DNA of 22,787 nt from CAZMGG01 sp964565715 (GTDB taxonomy: Bacteria; Planctomycetota; UBA1135; UBA2386). Numbering within the stretch: position 1 is the first letter of the stretch; each line of letters starts with the position of its first letter. Location of the stretch: assembly GCA_964565715.1 (NCBI GenBank), contig CAZMGG010000093.1, positions 1-22,787 of the forward strand. The letters are read 5' to 3'. Position numbers and translations under genes: made by a program. Positions 9,101 through 14,900 of the stretch are shown here, in pieces. The notes beneath the pieces are model-generated. The model was given only the letters and a program-made list of their open reading frames with translations, made no database searches and was not told the origin of the DNA.

Positions 9101-9101
9101 T
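3156..9101 (-). CDS. Giant COG1112 superfamily I helicase-nuclease (DUF4011 / AAA / MTES_1575 / DUF3320)
   Basis: The protein has 1,981 residues. Near Cys222 is a transglutaminase-like motif (GTCLDLAVLYAACLEQVG, then a His-containing EGHALAGFW). A Pro-Glu linker at about 380-395 leads to DUF4011 at about 400-450 (RLLDLSLRNRLLNF). SF1 helicase motifs follow: Walker A GPPGTGKS (Lys714), Walker B VVFDEAS (Asp1345-Glu1346), GDSRQLPPTQFF (about 1372), a VQGDERDV motif (about 1547) and LNVAVTRAR (about 1585). Next comes an MTES_1575/Vsr-like PD-(D/E)xK nuclease (Asp1673 in YRVDLAVV, Glu1690 in LGVECDG), a second Pro-Glu linker and DUF3320 (about 1838-1975). This domain order is known in bacterial helicase-nucleases often found in defence islands, and Mokosh uses a related helicase. 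I chose the ATG at 9101 because upstream in-frame residues are low-quality and cover the divergent gene. A TACGCT -10-like box lies 10 bases upstream. It is probably a nucleic-acid-targeting immune protein; the defence role is inferred. Confidence 0.93.
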   Translation of the reverse strand: MTAEGLRIEVSCARSVTFAMQQNDVPLVQLVRLQNGGPATAEDLTVTVSLEPELARPFTARVAAVPPGATYNLTEVALQLRPDALANAIERQRVLLKAEVRGGAAAAPLCRTEVPLELLAYNEWPGAGSLPAILAAFVLPNHPALVPVLRDAAGRLAAGTGQHGLNGYQGRDPRRARAIAEAVFQALGARGIAYVNPPASFEEHGQKVRTPEQVLQDRLGTCLDLAVLYAACLEQVGLHPLLVLAEGHALAGFWCVEQTFPEAAVEDPLPLRKRVELGDLCLVECTTLCAPSPSFTEALAEGKRHCAADSAFRHAVDVRAARRAGFRPLPVRTQAFTAADGAVADEAAAAPDAPVPPGRAVFAPPPVAAAARPPAAPAPEPEPEPEPEPQPTPAPPPEPADRLHRWKQRLLDLSLRNRLLNFRASKKTVRLLAADLGQLEEALQGGKPFQILPAPARAADDPRGERTPTEEQLRQQQQDQLKAQRLHGDFAADELERRLLEMFRAARSSLEETGANTLYLAFGLLKWFEAPGATQERRAPLLLLPVQLERTSVAGGYRLQLADDDPQLNESLLHKLRDEFEIAVPGLDALPEDERIDVAAVLDSFRRAVLDVDRWEVLPEAWLGFFSFQKHLMWLDLEERAPDLLQSPLLRHLIETPEAQFVQDGAFPEPDQLDRGDPAAVLCPKDADSSQLCAVLASVQGRSFVLEGPPGTGKSQTITNLIAQALGDGQRVLFVAEKRAALEVVQRRLAEVGLGPFCLELHSDKGSKRAVVEQLGEALAVGRQREPQAWATRAAELQQARARLNDHAQALHRERPIGESVFQVVAALVGLPEAPLVRGLRTDVDAAARAAMREAVEALAVTAGPLGVPDRHPLRGCALTDWHPALPRDLAPCLQALTDASSAAQQALAAMAPVLGLPALAAPATAASRVQWTQLIELADLLLEGPVPLELVRSADATARREAAERWLQAGRRRTALLAELAPRFRPELLAIDLSTVRASYERWGQTIWILRVFGLRRARSLLRPAAVGGRLPAPAQVLTDLATAAEAQAEGARLQGADADARATFGVRWRGADSDWDELAALLERAQRWRVLAARLDATDASVQTWQDVAGAALDGGAVAAPLRQLRQAWSALQKALQQAVSALQLGPEALPDAQAPDFAAAMQARARDLAAALPSLRDWTPWVRAASSVREQGLAPLQAAVASGEVAPDRALPCFERSFREEWLHGLLRQEPALAQFRGLDHQRRIESFRSLDRELIELSAAVVRARLSAQLPAASESSVGSSEVGILLRELKKQRRHLPVRQLLARIPNLLPRLSPCLLMSPLSVAQFLGPKVPPFDLVVFDEASQIPVWDAVGAIGRGRAAVVVGDSRQLPPTQFFQKVEAEEEAFDDDAMEELESVLDECSAAGLHRMYLRWHYRSRHESLIAFSNHHYYDNRLLTFPAAQAVDPGLGVKLVRVEGVYDRGRSQSNKVEAEALVAELVRRLRDPAAQARSYGVVTFSMAQQTLVEDLLEAARRKHPEIERHFADGQDEPVFVKNLENVQGDERDVMLFSVCYGPDAAGKVYMHFGPLNRQGGERRLNVAVTRARCELVVFSSLLAEQIDLSRTQSTGAKHLRAFLDYAARGVAAIAEAVALDPLADCESPFERAVDAALRGLGHEVHRQVGCSGYRVDLAVVDPRAKGRYLLGVECDGRSYHSAATARDRDRLRQAVLERLGWKLCRVWSTDWWQDAAGELRRLEGLIAAALQEPLAVPVPVVETPPPEAPLANLAQPEADVEAPPPEVVAEPDPEPEPEPDPDGPRAYPAPAALRGGSADDFHERRADARLLADLKAVLAAEAPVHFDLLVRRLTEVWGIGRATERVRQRVREVAGAARVTTTHDGAVLWAQGQVPADFRGFRIPEGDRGQRDAGELPPMEVCNALAFVLRQHVGLGVEDLLREGARQFGITRLGSNVRAVMESGLRLLQDRGGCVVAADGVRLP
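3338..3813. repeat. Intact copy of the direct repeat shared with 151-603
   Basis: This part of the helicase gene is repeated in the same orientation at 151-603 with scattered substitutions and small indels. The two copies flank the effector operon and the transposase fragments. The copies have diverged clearly, so the duplication is not recent. Confidence 0.85.
3709..3750. repeat. Hexanucleotide tandem repeat encoding a Pro-Glu/Asp linker
   Basis: About seven units of a (t/a)tcggg-like hexamer encode alternating Pro and Glu/Asp on the minus strand, in the linker between the nuclease domain and DUF3320. The duplicate copy has about four units (near 512-535), showing slippage-type length change in whole codons. 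Confidence 0.75.
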
Positions 9102-9178
9102 GGGGCGACGCAGCGTATGCGATGGGCCGGTGCGGCCCAATGCGGCGGTGGCCCTTGTGCGATGGCGGGCCGCCGACC

Positions 9179-9184
9179 TACCCT
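9179..9184 (+). promoter_or_regulatory. TANNNT -10-like box upstream of the bacilliredoxin gene
   Basis: TACCCT lies 7 bases upstream of the ATG at 9192, within the 90-base gap between the divergent helicase and bacilliredoxin genes. No Shine-Dalgarno sequence is visible, so a leaderless transcript is possible. Confidence 0.28.
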
Positions 9185-9191
9185 GGACGCC

Positions 9192-9608
9192 ATGTACGAC
9201 CCGCAGATGGTGGCGCCGATGCGCGCCGAACTCACCGCGCTGGGCGCCGAGGAACTGCTGACCACCGACGCGGTGGACCGCTGGGTGGCGGACAAGGGGT
9301 CCGGCCTCCTGGTGATCAACTCGATCTGCGGCTGCGCCGCCGCCATGGCCCGGCCCGGCGTGCGGCTGGCGCTGCAGCACAGGGTGAGGCCGGCGCGGCT
9401 CGCCACGGTGTTCGCCGGCCAGGACAAGGAGGCCACCGCCCGCGCCCGCGGCCACTTCGCCCACATCCCGCCGTCGAGCCCCAGCGTGGCGCTGTTCGCG
9501 GACGGCAAGGTGGTCGACTTCCTGCCGCGCTCGCGCATCGAGGGCCGGTCAGCGGAGATGGTGGCGCAGGATCTGGTGGCGATGTTCGATCGCCACCTCG
9601 GCGGTTAG
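9192..9608 (+). CDS. brxB: Bacilliredoxin, BrxA/BrxB family thiol-disulfide protein
   Basis: The 138-residue protein matches the bacilliredoxin family along its full length: the N-terminal MYDPQMVAPMRAELTALG, the active-site INSICGCAAAMARPG with Cys46-Gly47-Cys48, VFAGQDKEATARARGHF and a C-terminal PSVALFADGKVVDFLPR. The thioredoxin-like fold carries a CGC motif, where the first Cys reacts with bacillithiolated protein disulfides. The role is to remove low-molecular-weight thiols from proteins after oxidative stress, in the cytoplasm. The start at 9192 matches the family N-terminus. It is transcribed away from the helicase gene with a 90-base gap, so a shared promoter region is likely. Whether it is linked in function to the neighbouring defence-like genes cannot be told. 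The symbol is assigned by family, as BrxA and BrxB are close paralogs. Confidence 0.9.
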   Translation: MYDPQMVAPMRAELTALGAEELLTTDAVDRWVADKGSGLLVINSICGCAAAMARPGVRLALQHRVRPARLATVFAGQDKEATARARGHFAHIPPSSPSVALFADGKVVDFLPRSRIEGRSAEMVAQDLVAMFDRHLGG

Positions 9609-9637
9609 CGACCGCAGAACGTCGGCTGGATCGATGC

Positions 9638-9643
9638 TAGGAT
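9638..9643 (+). promoter_or_regulatory. TANNNT -10-like box upstream of the nucleotidyltransferase pair
   Basis: TAGGAT sits 7 bases before a GTG at 9651 and overlaps the alternative ATG at 9642. If used as a -10 element, transcription would begin at about the GTG, favouring that codon as a leaderless start. Alternatively the AGGA inside it is a Shine-Dalgarno sequence 8 bases before the same GTG. Confidence 0.3.
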
Positions 9644-9953
9644 GCCACGCGTGCCGACCACCCCCACCCAACGCCTCGCCCGCCTGCTGCGACACGCTCG
9701 CGCTGGCCTGACGCGGGCTCGAGCCGACGCGGCGGCGAGCGCACGCGCACGAGCGTGGCTCCGGGCACACCCTTCCCAACTGCCGGAAGTCGACGAGCTG
9801 TGGCTGCAATGCCTGGATGGCGAGGGCCCCTTGTGCCGGTGGCTAGAGTCGGACGACGGCCCGGAAGCCTGGCGATGCGACCTGCCCTTGCACAGCGTGC
9901 TGGCCGGCCATCCCTTCCCCGATCTGCCGCAATGGATCGATCCCAGGAAGTGA
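9642..9953 (+). CDS. Small uncharacterised protein preceding a nucleotidyltransferase (possible antitoxin/partner)
   Basis: The 103-residue product has an Arg/Ala-rich helical first half (residues 7-42) and a second half with Trp, Asp and Pro residues (VDELWLQCLDGEGPLCRWLE, then DLPQWIDPRK). I do not recognise a family and see no signal peptide or membrane helix. The GTG at 9651 is a good alternative start (100 residues), with AGGA 8 bases upstream; the ATG at 9642 falls inside that AGGA. The 3' end overlaps the next gene by 22 bases, or by 4 bases (GTGA) if that gene starts at 9950, so the two are translationally coupled. A small gene coupled to a minimal nucleotidyltransferase recalls AbiE/MenAT-like toxin-antitoxin pairs, but this one has no winged-helix signature, so the antitoxin role is speculative. 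Confidence 0.65.
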   Translation: MPRVPTTPTQRLARLLRHARAGLTRARADAAASARARAWLRAHPSQLPEVDELWLQCLDGEGPLCRWLESDDGPEAWRCDLPLHSVLAGHPFPDLPQWIDPRK

Positions 9954-10477
9954 CCCGGGTGGTGGCCGACGCCGCTCGCCTCGTCGGTGAAGGCCAGATC
10001 GTCGTGTTCGGCAGCTCGGCCCTGGCCTTCTGGATGCAGCAGGCTCCCGCCAGTCGTGATGTTGATGTCTGGTGTGAGCCCACCGATCGCGGCCATGCCG
10101 TCCAGGCATTGATGGGCGAGCTGTCCTGGTATCACGATCGGCATGGCGTGTTCGTCGAGGTGTGGGCGCCCGAGACGTTCGCCGCGCCGCTCGACTGGCG
10201 TTCGCGCTCACGCTCGATCACCATGGAGGAGCAGGCGGTCACGATCGTGCTCCCACATCCGCACGATGTCCTCATGGCGAAGCTCGAGCGCATGGAGGTC
10301 AAGGACCGGGAGCACATCCATGCGATCCTGAGGGAGTTCCCGATGAGCACTGGCATGCTGGAGCGCCTCGTGGCGCAGGTCCCACACCGCTCCGGCGCAG
10401 TGGCTGCCGATCGAGCCGCCCGCTTCGAGGCAGGCCTCGCCGAGCTGCGCGCGATCCTGGGGTCGTCGGCCGACTGA
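9932..10477 (+). CDS. Minimal nucleotidyltransferase, DUF6036/AbiEii-like
   Basis: The product has 181 residues. Residues 22-46 hold the nucleotidyltransferase signature: VVFGSSALAFW (GSS 27-29), then SRDVDVW with Asp43 and Asp45. The third acidic residue is probably Glu76 in VFVEVWAP. The later stretch PHPHDVLMAKLERMEVKDREHI is typical of DUF6036 and AbiEii-type proteins, where a Lys in this helix follows the catalytic core. Such proteins transfer nucleotides to tRNA or protein targets, and several are toxins of toxin-antitoxin modules. No RNA-binding or accessory domain is visible. The start could be ATG 9932 or GTG 9950; the latter gives a GTGA stop-start overlap with the preceding gene. 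The gene ends 30 bases before the converging S9 peptidase gene. Confidence 0.8.
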   Translation: MDRSQEVTRVVADAARLVGEGQIVVFGSSALAFWMQQAPASRDVDVWCEPTDRGHAVQALMGELSWYHDRHGVFVEVWAPETFAAPLDWRSRSRSITMEEQAVTIVLPHPHDVLMAKLERMEVKDREHIHAILREFPMSTGMLERLVAQVPHRSGAVAADRAARFEAGLAELRAILGSSAD

Positions 10478-10507
10478 CGCCCCAGGCGTACCGACCGCCG
10501 GCGCGCC

Positions 10508-13408
10508 CTATCGCTTGGTCTTGATGTCGGCGCCCTCCAGCCGCGCGCCCATCAGGTGCTCGACGAAGTAGTCCCACATGCGGTGGGTGAAGTAGTCCTG
10601 GGCGCGGCCGAAGCTGTGGCGGGCGCCGGGGATGATGAGCAGGTCGAAGCGCTTGTTGGCCTTGATGAGCGCGTCGGCGAGCCGCATGGTGTTGGCCGGG
10701 TGCACGTTGTTGTCGATCTCGCCGTGCACCAGCAGGAGGTGGCCCTTCAGGTTCGGCGCCAGTTCGGCGTTGGTGGGCACGCGGATGTCGAAGCGGGGGT
10801 CGCGACCGGCGCTGCCGTTGCCATTACCGTTGCTGCCCGTACGGGCCTCGCCGGCCTTCTCGCCGGCCTTCTCGCCGGCGCCCTCCGCCGTCTTCTCGCC
10901 GGCCTTCGCCGCCGCCTTCGGCACCTCCTTCAGGCCGTGGTACCGCTCCGACCAGGAGTTGTTGTAGATGTTGTTGTCGTGGTTGCCCGCCGACGCCACC
11001 GCGACCCGGAAGAAGTCGTTGTAGGGGGCCACCAGCAGCGCCGCCGCCGACATGAAGCCGCCGCCGCTGTGGCCGAAGATCCCGACGCGGTCGCGATCCA
11101 CCCAGGGGAACCGCAGGGCGAGCTGCTCGATGGCGGCCTTCTTGTCCGCCAGTCCGTAGTCGCGCATGTTGTAGTAGCCGAAGTTGGCATAGGCGCGGCT
11201 GCGGGTCGGCGCGCCGCCGCGGTGGCCGACCTGGATGACGATGAAGCCGAGCTGGGCGAGCTGCTGGCGGCTGTTGGCGGCCGAGAACGTCCAGCTGACG
11301 CCCTCCTGCTGCGGTCCCGGATAGACGTTGGCGATGATCGGGTAGCACCGGCCCGCGTCGAAGTCGAACGGCTTCCACAGCGTCCCGTGCAGATCGGTGA
11401 CGCCGTCGGCCGCCTTCACCGTGAACAGCTCCGGCGGCTGCCAGCCGACCTCGCGCAGCTTGGACAGATCGCATTCGCCGAGCACCATGATCTGGTTGCC
11501 CTGGGCGTCGCGCAGCACCGACGTCGGCGCCTGGTCGGGCCGCTGGGCGTTGTCGACGACGAAGCGGCGGGACGGCGACAGGCTCGAGGTGTGGGTGGCG
11601 TCGCCCGGGTCCAGCAGGGTCAGCCCCGTGCCGTCCAGCCGCACGCGGTAGAGGTGCTCGAAGTAGGGGTTCTCACCGGCCTCGCGGCCGTTGCCGCGGA
11701 AGTAGAGCCAGCCCTGGTCCTCGTCGACCTCGACGATGCGGCTGGCGCGGAAGGCGCCGAACGTGATCGGATTCTTCAGGCTGCCGTCGAGCGCGTGCAG
11801 GTAGAAGTGCCCCCAGCCCGAGCGGTCCGACCACCAGATCATCTCGCCGCGCTTGTCCAGGTAGCGGGTCGCTTGCGGGAAGAACGGACCGTCCACCGCC
11901 TCCTCGCGGTGCAGCACCTTCACCTCGCCGGTGCGTGGATCGCACGAGCAGATCTCGGCGGTGCGCAGCGTCCGGTCGCGGCGCACGAAGCGCAGCTCGT
12001 TGGTGCCCTTCCGCCAGTGCACCTCCTGGAAGCTCTCGTCCTTCGACTTCTCCGGCACCCGCACCAGCTTGCCGGTGTCCTTGTGGAACACGTAGAGCTC
12101 GGTGCGGCGGATCGCCTCCTCGCCGGGCATCGGATACTGGTAGGTCTGCAGGCTCGGCCGCGGCTCGGCCAGCGAGTCGACCAGGAACAGCTCGCGGACG
12201 CCGCGGCCGTCGCGGCGCGTCACGTAGAACGCCGACGAGTCCTCGGCCCAGGACAGGCCGCCCGGCACCGACGGCCGTGACGCGCCCCGCGCGCCCTCGG
12301 TCGATCGCTGGGTAGAGCCCTCGGTGTTGCCGGTGCCACCGCGGCCGCCGCCGGGCCCGCCGCCGCCGAAGCCGTACTGCTCGACGCCGTCGGTGGTCAG
12401 CGCCACGGCGGCCTTCTCGTCGTAGCGGAAGCGCGGCCGCGCCGGCGCCGCCGCCGGTTCGGGCTTCACCTCGGCGCCGCGGGCGGCCGCGCCCTCGACC
12501 ACCGCCGCCTTGACCTCGCCGGTGCCGGCAGCGCCGGCGGCGGCATCGCCGGTCGCCGCGGGCTCGGTGGCGACGGGCGGCGTCGCCGGCTCGGCCTGCG
12601 GCTCGCCCCGCAGCAGGAACAGGTTGTGGTCGCGCACGAACACGCCGAGGCTGCGATCGGGCGAGAACGCCCCGACGGTGGCCCCACTCCGACCGCCGCG
12701 ACCGCCGCGGCCCTGGCGCTGCTGCGCCTCGCCGCCGGTCCCCTGGCCGCGCTCGCCCTGCTCCTGGCCGCGCTGTTCCTGCTGCTGCTCCTGCTGCTGT
12801 TCCTGTTGCTGCTGTTCCTGCCGTTGCTCCTGCTGCTGCTCCTGCTGTTCCTCCTGTCGTTGCTCCTGGTTGCCGCGCTGCTCCATCATCCGCTGCAGCC
12901 ATTCGCGGCGCTGCTCCTCGGACAGGCCCTGCGGCATCGTGTTGCCGCGCCCGGACGCGGCGCGCCCCTCGTCCTTGATCGCCCGGGTCAGCCGGTCGAA
13001 GCGGAAGCGCCGGCCCTCGCAGGTGAACGTCAGCGCCTTGCCGTCATCGGTGGCCTTCAGATCGCCGAGGTCGAGCTGCGCCGGATCGAGGGCCTTCTTC
13101 AGCGCCTCGCTCAGCCGCGCCGCCAGCACGTCGTGGTCGAACAACGGCTCGCGCGTGCGCGCCTCGGGATCCACCAGCCAGTAGCGAGTGCCGCTGCTCG
13201 ACTTCCACCGGTAGAGGAACTGGTCGGTCTTGCCGATCCAGACCGGGCTCACCGCGGTGCTGTAGCTGAACGGGCGGAGGAACTCGGCGGAGAACTTCTC
13301 GGCCTGCGCCCAGTTGGGCTCGGTGACGCGCTGCTGGGCGGCCAGCGCCGGCTGCAGGGCGAGAACCACGAGGGCCAGAACGGTGGGATGCGGACGGAGA
13401 CGCGGCAT
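10508..13408 (-). CDS. Exported S9 family peptidase (dipeptidyl-peptidase IV/prolyl oligopeptidase type)
   Basis: The 966-residue precursor starts with a Sec signal (MPRLRPHPTVLALVVLALQP, cut near ALAAQ). A beta-propeller-like region covers about 30-690, and the C-terminal alpha/beta hydrolase domain covers about 700-960. The catalytic triad is visible: Ser781 in FGHSGGGF, Asp899 in HGEIDNNVHP and His931 in GARHSFG. It should cleave peptides, often after Pro or Ala, in the periplasm. Four low-complexity stretches are unusual: Gln/Glu repeats at about 174-223, Ala/Glu-rich at about 255-335, Gly-rich at about 350-385, and Lys/Ala/Glu/Gly repeats with an Asn-Gly tract at about 829-866. The last one lies inside the catalytic domain between the Ser and Asp. 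The protein is longer than typical family members (about 700-800 residues) because of them. The start has AGGA 6-10 bases upstream. Confidence 0.93.
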   Translation of the reverse strand: MPRLRPHPTVLALVVLALQPALAAQQRVTEPNWAQAEKFSAEFLRPFSYSTAVSPVWIGKTDQFLYRWKSSSGTRYWLVDPEARTREPLFDHDVLAARLSEALKKALDPAQLDLGDLKATDDGKALTFTCEGRRFRFDRLTRAIKDEGRAASGRGNTMPQGLSEEQRREWLQRMMEQRGNQEQRQEEQQEQQQEQRQEQQQQEQQQEQQQEQRGQEQGERGQGTGGEAQQRQGRGGRGGRSGATVGAFSPDRSLGVFVRDHNLFLLRGEPQAEPATPPVATEPAATGDAAAGAAGTGEVKAAVVEGAAARGAEVKPEPAAAPARPRFRYDEKAAVALTTDGVEQYGFGGGGPGGGRGGTGNTEGSTQRSTEGARGASRPSVPGGLSWAEDSSAFYVTRRDGRGVRELFLVDSLAEPRPSLQTYQYPMPGEEAIRRTELYVFHKDTGKLVRVPEKSKDESFQEVHWRKGTNELRFVRRDRTLRTAEICSCDPRTGEVKVLHREEAVDGPFFPQATRYLDKRGEMIWWSDRSGWGHFYLHALDGSLKNPITFGAFRASRIVEVDEDQGWLYFRGNGREAGENPYFEHLYRVRLDGTGLTLLDPGDATHTSSLSPSRRFVVDNAQRPDQAPTSVLRDAQGNQIMVLGECDLSKLREVGWQPPELFTVKAADGVTDLHGTLWKPFDFDAGRCYPIIANVYPGPQQEGVSWTFSAANSRQQLAQLGFIVIQVGHRGGAPTRSRAYANFGYYNMRDYGLADKKAAIEQLALRFPWVDRDRVGIFGHSGGGFMSAAALLVAPYNDFFRVAVASAGNHDNNIYNNSWSERYHGLKEVPKAAAKAGEKTAEGAGEKAGEKAGEARTGSNGNGNGSAGRDPRFDIRVPTNAELAPNLKGHLLLVHGEIDNNVHPANTMRLADALIKANKRFDLLIIPGARHSFGRAQDYFTHRMWDYFVEHLMGARLEGADIKTKR
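12736..12885. repeat. Low-complexity (CTG/CTC)-type repeat coding for Gln/Glu
   Basis: Imperfect trinucleotide repeats (ctgctg, ctcctg, ttcctg on the plus strand) encode Gln and Glu in the S9 peptidase on the minus strand. On the plus strand the same bases read as Leu/Phe-rich and mimic a membrane segment, which is an artefact. Confidence 0.75.
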
Positions 13409-13447
13409 GGGCGGAGTCCTGGGGGCTGGAACCGGCGCGCCATTGGA

Positions 13448-13463
13448 GGCGGCCCCGGCCGCC
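13448..13463. terminator. Perfect GC stem-loop between sulfotransferase and S9 genes (possible terminator)
   Basis: Bases 13448-13454 are complementary to 13457-13463 (GGCGGCC/GGCCGCC). It lies downstream of the sulfotransferase stop codon and upstream of the S9 peptidase start, both on the minus strand. No T-run follows, so termination is only a possibility; the GC bias of the region makes chance hairpins frequent. Confidence 0.3.
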
Positions 13464-13504
13464 GGTCAACCACCCCCCACCGCCGCCGTCGGCTTTTCCG
13501 CCGG

Positions 13505-14785
13505 CTACGGCGCCTGCCGCCAGGACGGCAACGCCATCGCCCGCAGCCGCTCGCCGGCCTGCGCCTCGAGCGCGTCGAATTCCTGCTCGTCGAAGAAGGG
13601 GAAGCGCGCGAGGCTGCCGCGGGCCCGGATCGGCGCCCGCGCCAGTTCCTGCCGCACCAGGTCGGGCGGCGCCGGCCGCCCGGTGGCGAACTCGACGACC
13701 CGCGCCGCCATCCGGGCCGGCTCCTGCACCAGTTCGTGGTAGGCGACCACCAGGTGCCGCCGCGCGTCGCCCGGGAAGCGCAGCACCCACTTGTCGACGA
13801 AGGCGTTCCAGTAGTCGATCTGCTGCCGCGCGAAGACCTGCCAGCGCTCGACGGTCGGCGAAACGCCCTCGCCGCGCAGCCACAGGCCGAAGTTGGAGGC
13901 GATGGCACGCACGGGGCTGCGCACCTGCACCAGGTAGCGCACCTCGGGATGGAAGACGAGGTCGGTCCGGCCATCCAGCAGGCCGAAGTCGTGGTTCTTG
14001 GCCAGGTTGGTGGCGGCGTTGGCGCACGGCGCGTGGCCGCAGCCGCACCAGGCCGGATCGCGCGCGTCGCAGAAGGTCACCTCGCCCTCGAAGTAGCGGC
14101 GCAGGAACTCGAACAGCGCCGAGTTGCCGCTGCGAGGGAACGACACGCCCTGGGTGCGCCGGAGGCCACCGGGCAGCACTTCCGGCTCGCGGCCGGCGGC
14201 TTCGTCCCAGCGGAAGCCGAACTGCGCGAACAGCGCCGCATCGGTGCGCTCCACCAGCGCGCGCGCGCCGGCGTCGTAGAAGCAGCGCCAGCCGGGATAG
14301 CCCGCCGGGTCACAGCCGTGCGGCACCGACAGGGCCTGCGCAAGGCCTTCGGGCACGGGCCCGGTGGCGCGCAGCGCCGCCAGCACGCCGCGGCCGGCGG
14401 CGGCGGAGCGCACCGGGACGATCCCGCCGGGGTCGCCGCCGGCCCGCTGCCCGACCAGGCGGCTCAGCGGCCCGCCCGCGGCCAGCCCGCGGGCCAGCAC
14501 CACCGGGAACGGCTCCGCCACGCCGCCGCACAGCGCCGTGTACTCGGGATCCGGCACCGCCGCACGGCGCTGATCGCTGAACCAGGCCGCGTAGAAGTGG
14601 AACGGGTTCGGCGCCACCAGCACCCGCGGCAGGTGGCGGTGGCTCTGCGGGATGTCGGCGGCGCCGAGGTGCGCCGGCAGGGCTTCCACCGCCCAGTCCG
14701 GCGGCGCCGCCCGCAGCGCCGCCCGCAGGAACGGGCCGTTGCCGTAGGGCAGTTCGATCAGGACGAATCGGCTGCTGAGGATCAT
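13505..14785 (-). CDS. Sulfotransferase-like protein with N-terminal extension
   Basis: The 426-residue protein has a C-terminal sulfotransferase domain. SFPRSGNS (215-222) is the 5'-phosphosulfate loop that binds PAPS, and VRSPVRAIASNFG (288-300) is the 3'-phosphate motif with its conserved Arg and Ser. Between them, KNHDF (263-267) matches the family's K-x-HDF segment, and four cysteines (239, 247, 249, 254) form a C-x7-C-x-C-x4-C cluster that could bind metal or form disulfides. Residues 1-210 (MILSSRFVLIELPYGNGPFL...) are not explained by the sulfotransferase domain and may be a second transferase-like domain. The domain would transfer sulfate to a carbohydrate or other acceptor. I chose ATG 14785: the longer frame from 14911 overlaps the divergent gene and adds a compositionally odd stretch. 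The upstream Shine-Dalgarno match is weak. There is no signal peptide. Confidence 0.82.
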   Translation of the reverse strand: MILSSRFVLIELPYGNGPFLRAALRAAPPDWAVEALPAHLGAADIPQSHRHLPRVLVAPNPFHFYAAWFSDQRRAAVPDPEYTALCGGVAEPFPVVLARGLAAGGPLSRLVGQRAGGDPGGIVPVRSAAAGRGVLAALRATGPVPEGLAQALSVPHGCDPAGYPGWRCFYDAGARALVERTDAALFAQFGFRWDEAAGREPEVLPGGLRRTQGVSFPRSGNSALFEFLRRYFEGEVTFCDARDPAWCGCGHAPCANAATNLAKNHDFGLLDGRTDLVFHPEVRYLVQVRSPVRAIASNFGLWLRGEGVSPTVERWQVFARQQIDYWNAFVDKWVLRFPGDARRHLVVAYHELVQEPARMAARVVEFATGRPAPPDLVRQELARAPIRARGSLARFPFFDEQEFDALEAQAGERLRAMALPSWRQAP

Positions 14786-14900
14786 CGCATCACCGGCATC
14801 GCTGCCGTCCGCGTGGCCGGGTGGGGCGACCCGTCCGGCTGCATCATCGTCACTCCCGCACGGCAGGCTGCATTGGACCTCGCCGGGATCCGGGGAGAAC

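Noticed and set aside
9102..9464. Upstream extension of the helicase to an earlier ATG at 9464
   Set aside because: It would overlap the bacilliredoxin gene on the other strand and adds residues with no domain and a shadow-like composition.
3315..9608. A 2,097-codon open frame on the plus strand opposite the helicase
   Set aside because: It is the GC-driven antisense shadow of the helicase; its residues are low-complexity Arg/Gln/His. Only the final 138 codons (from 9192) are a real gene, the bacilliredoxin.
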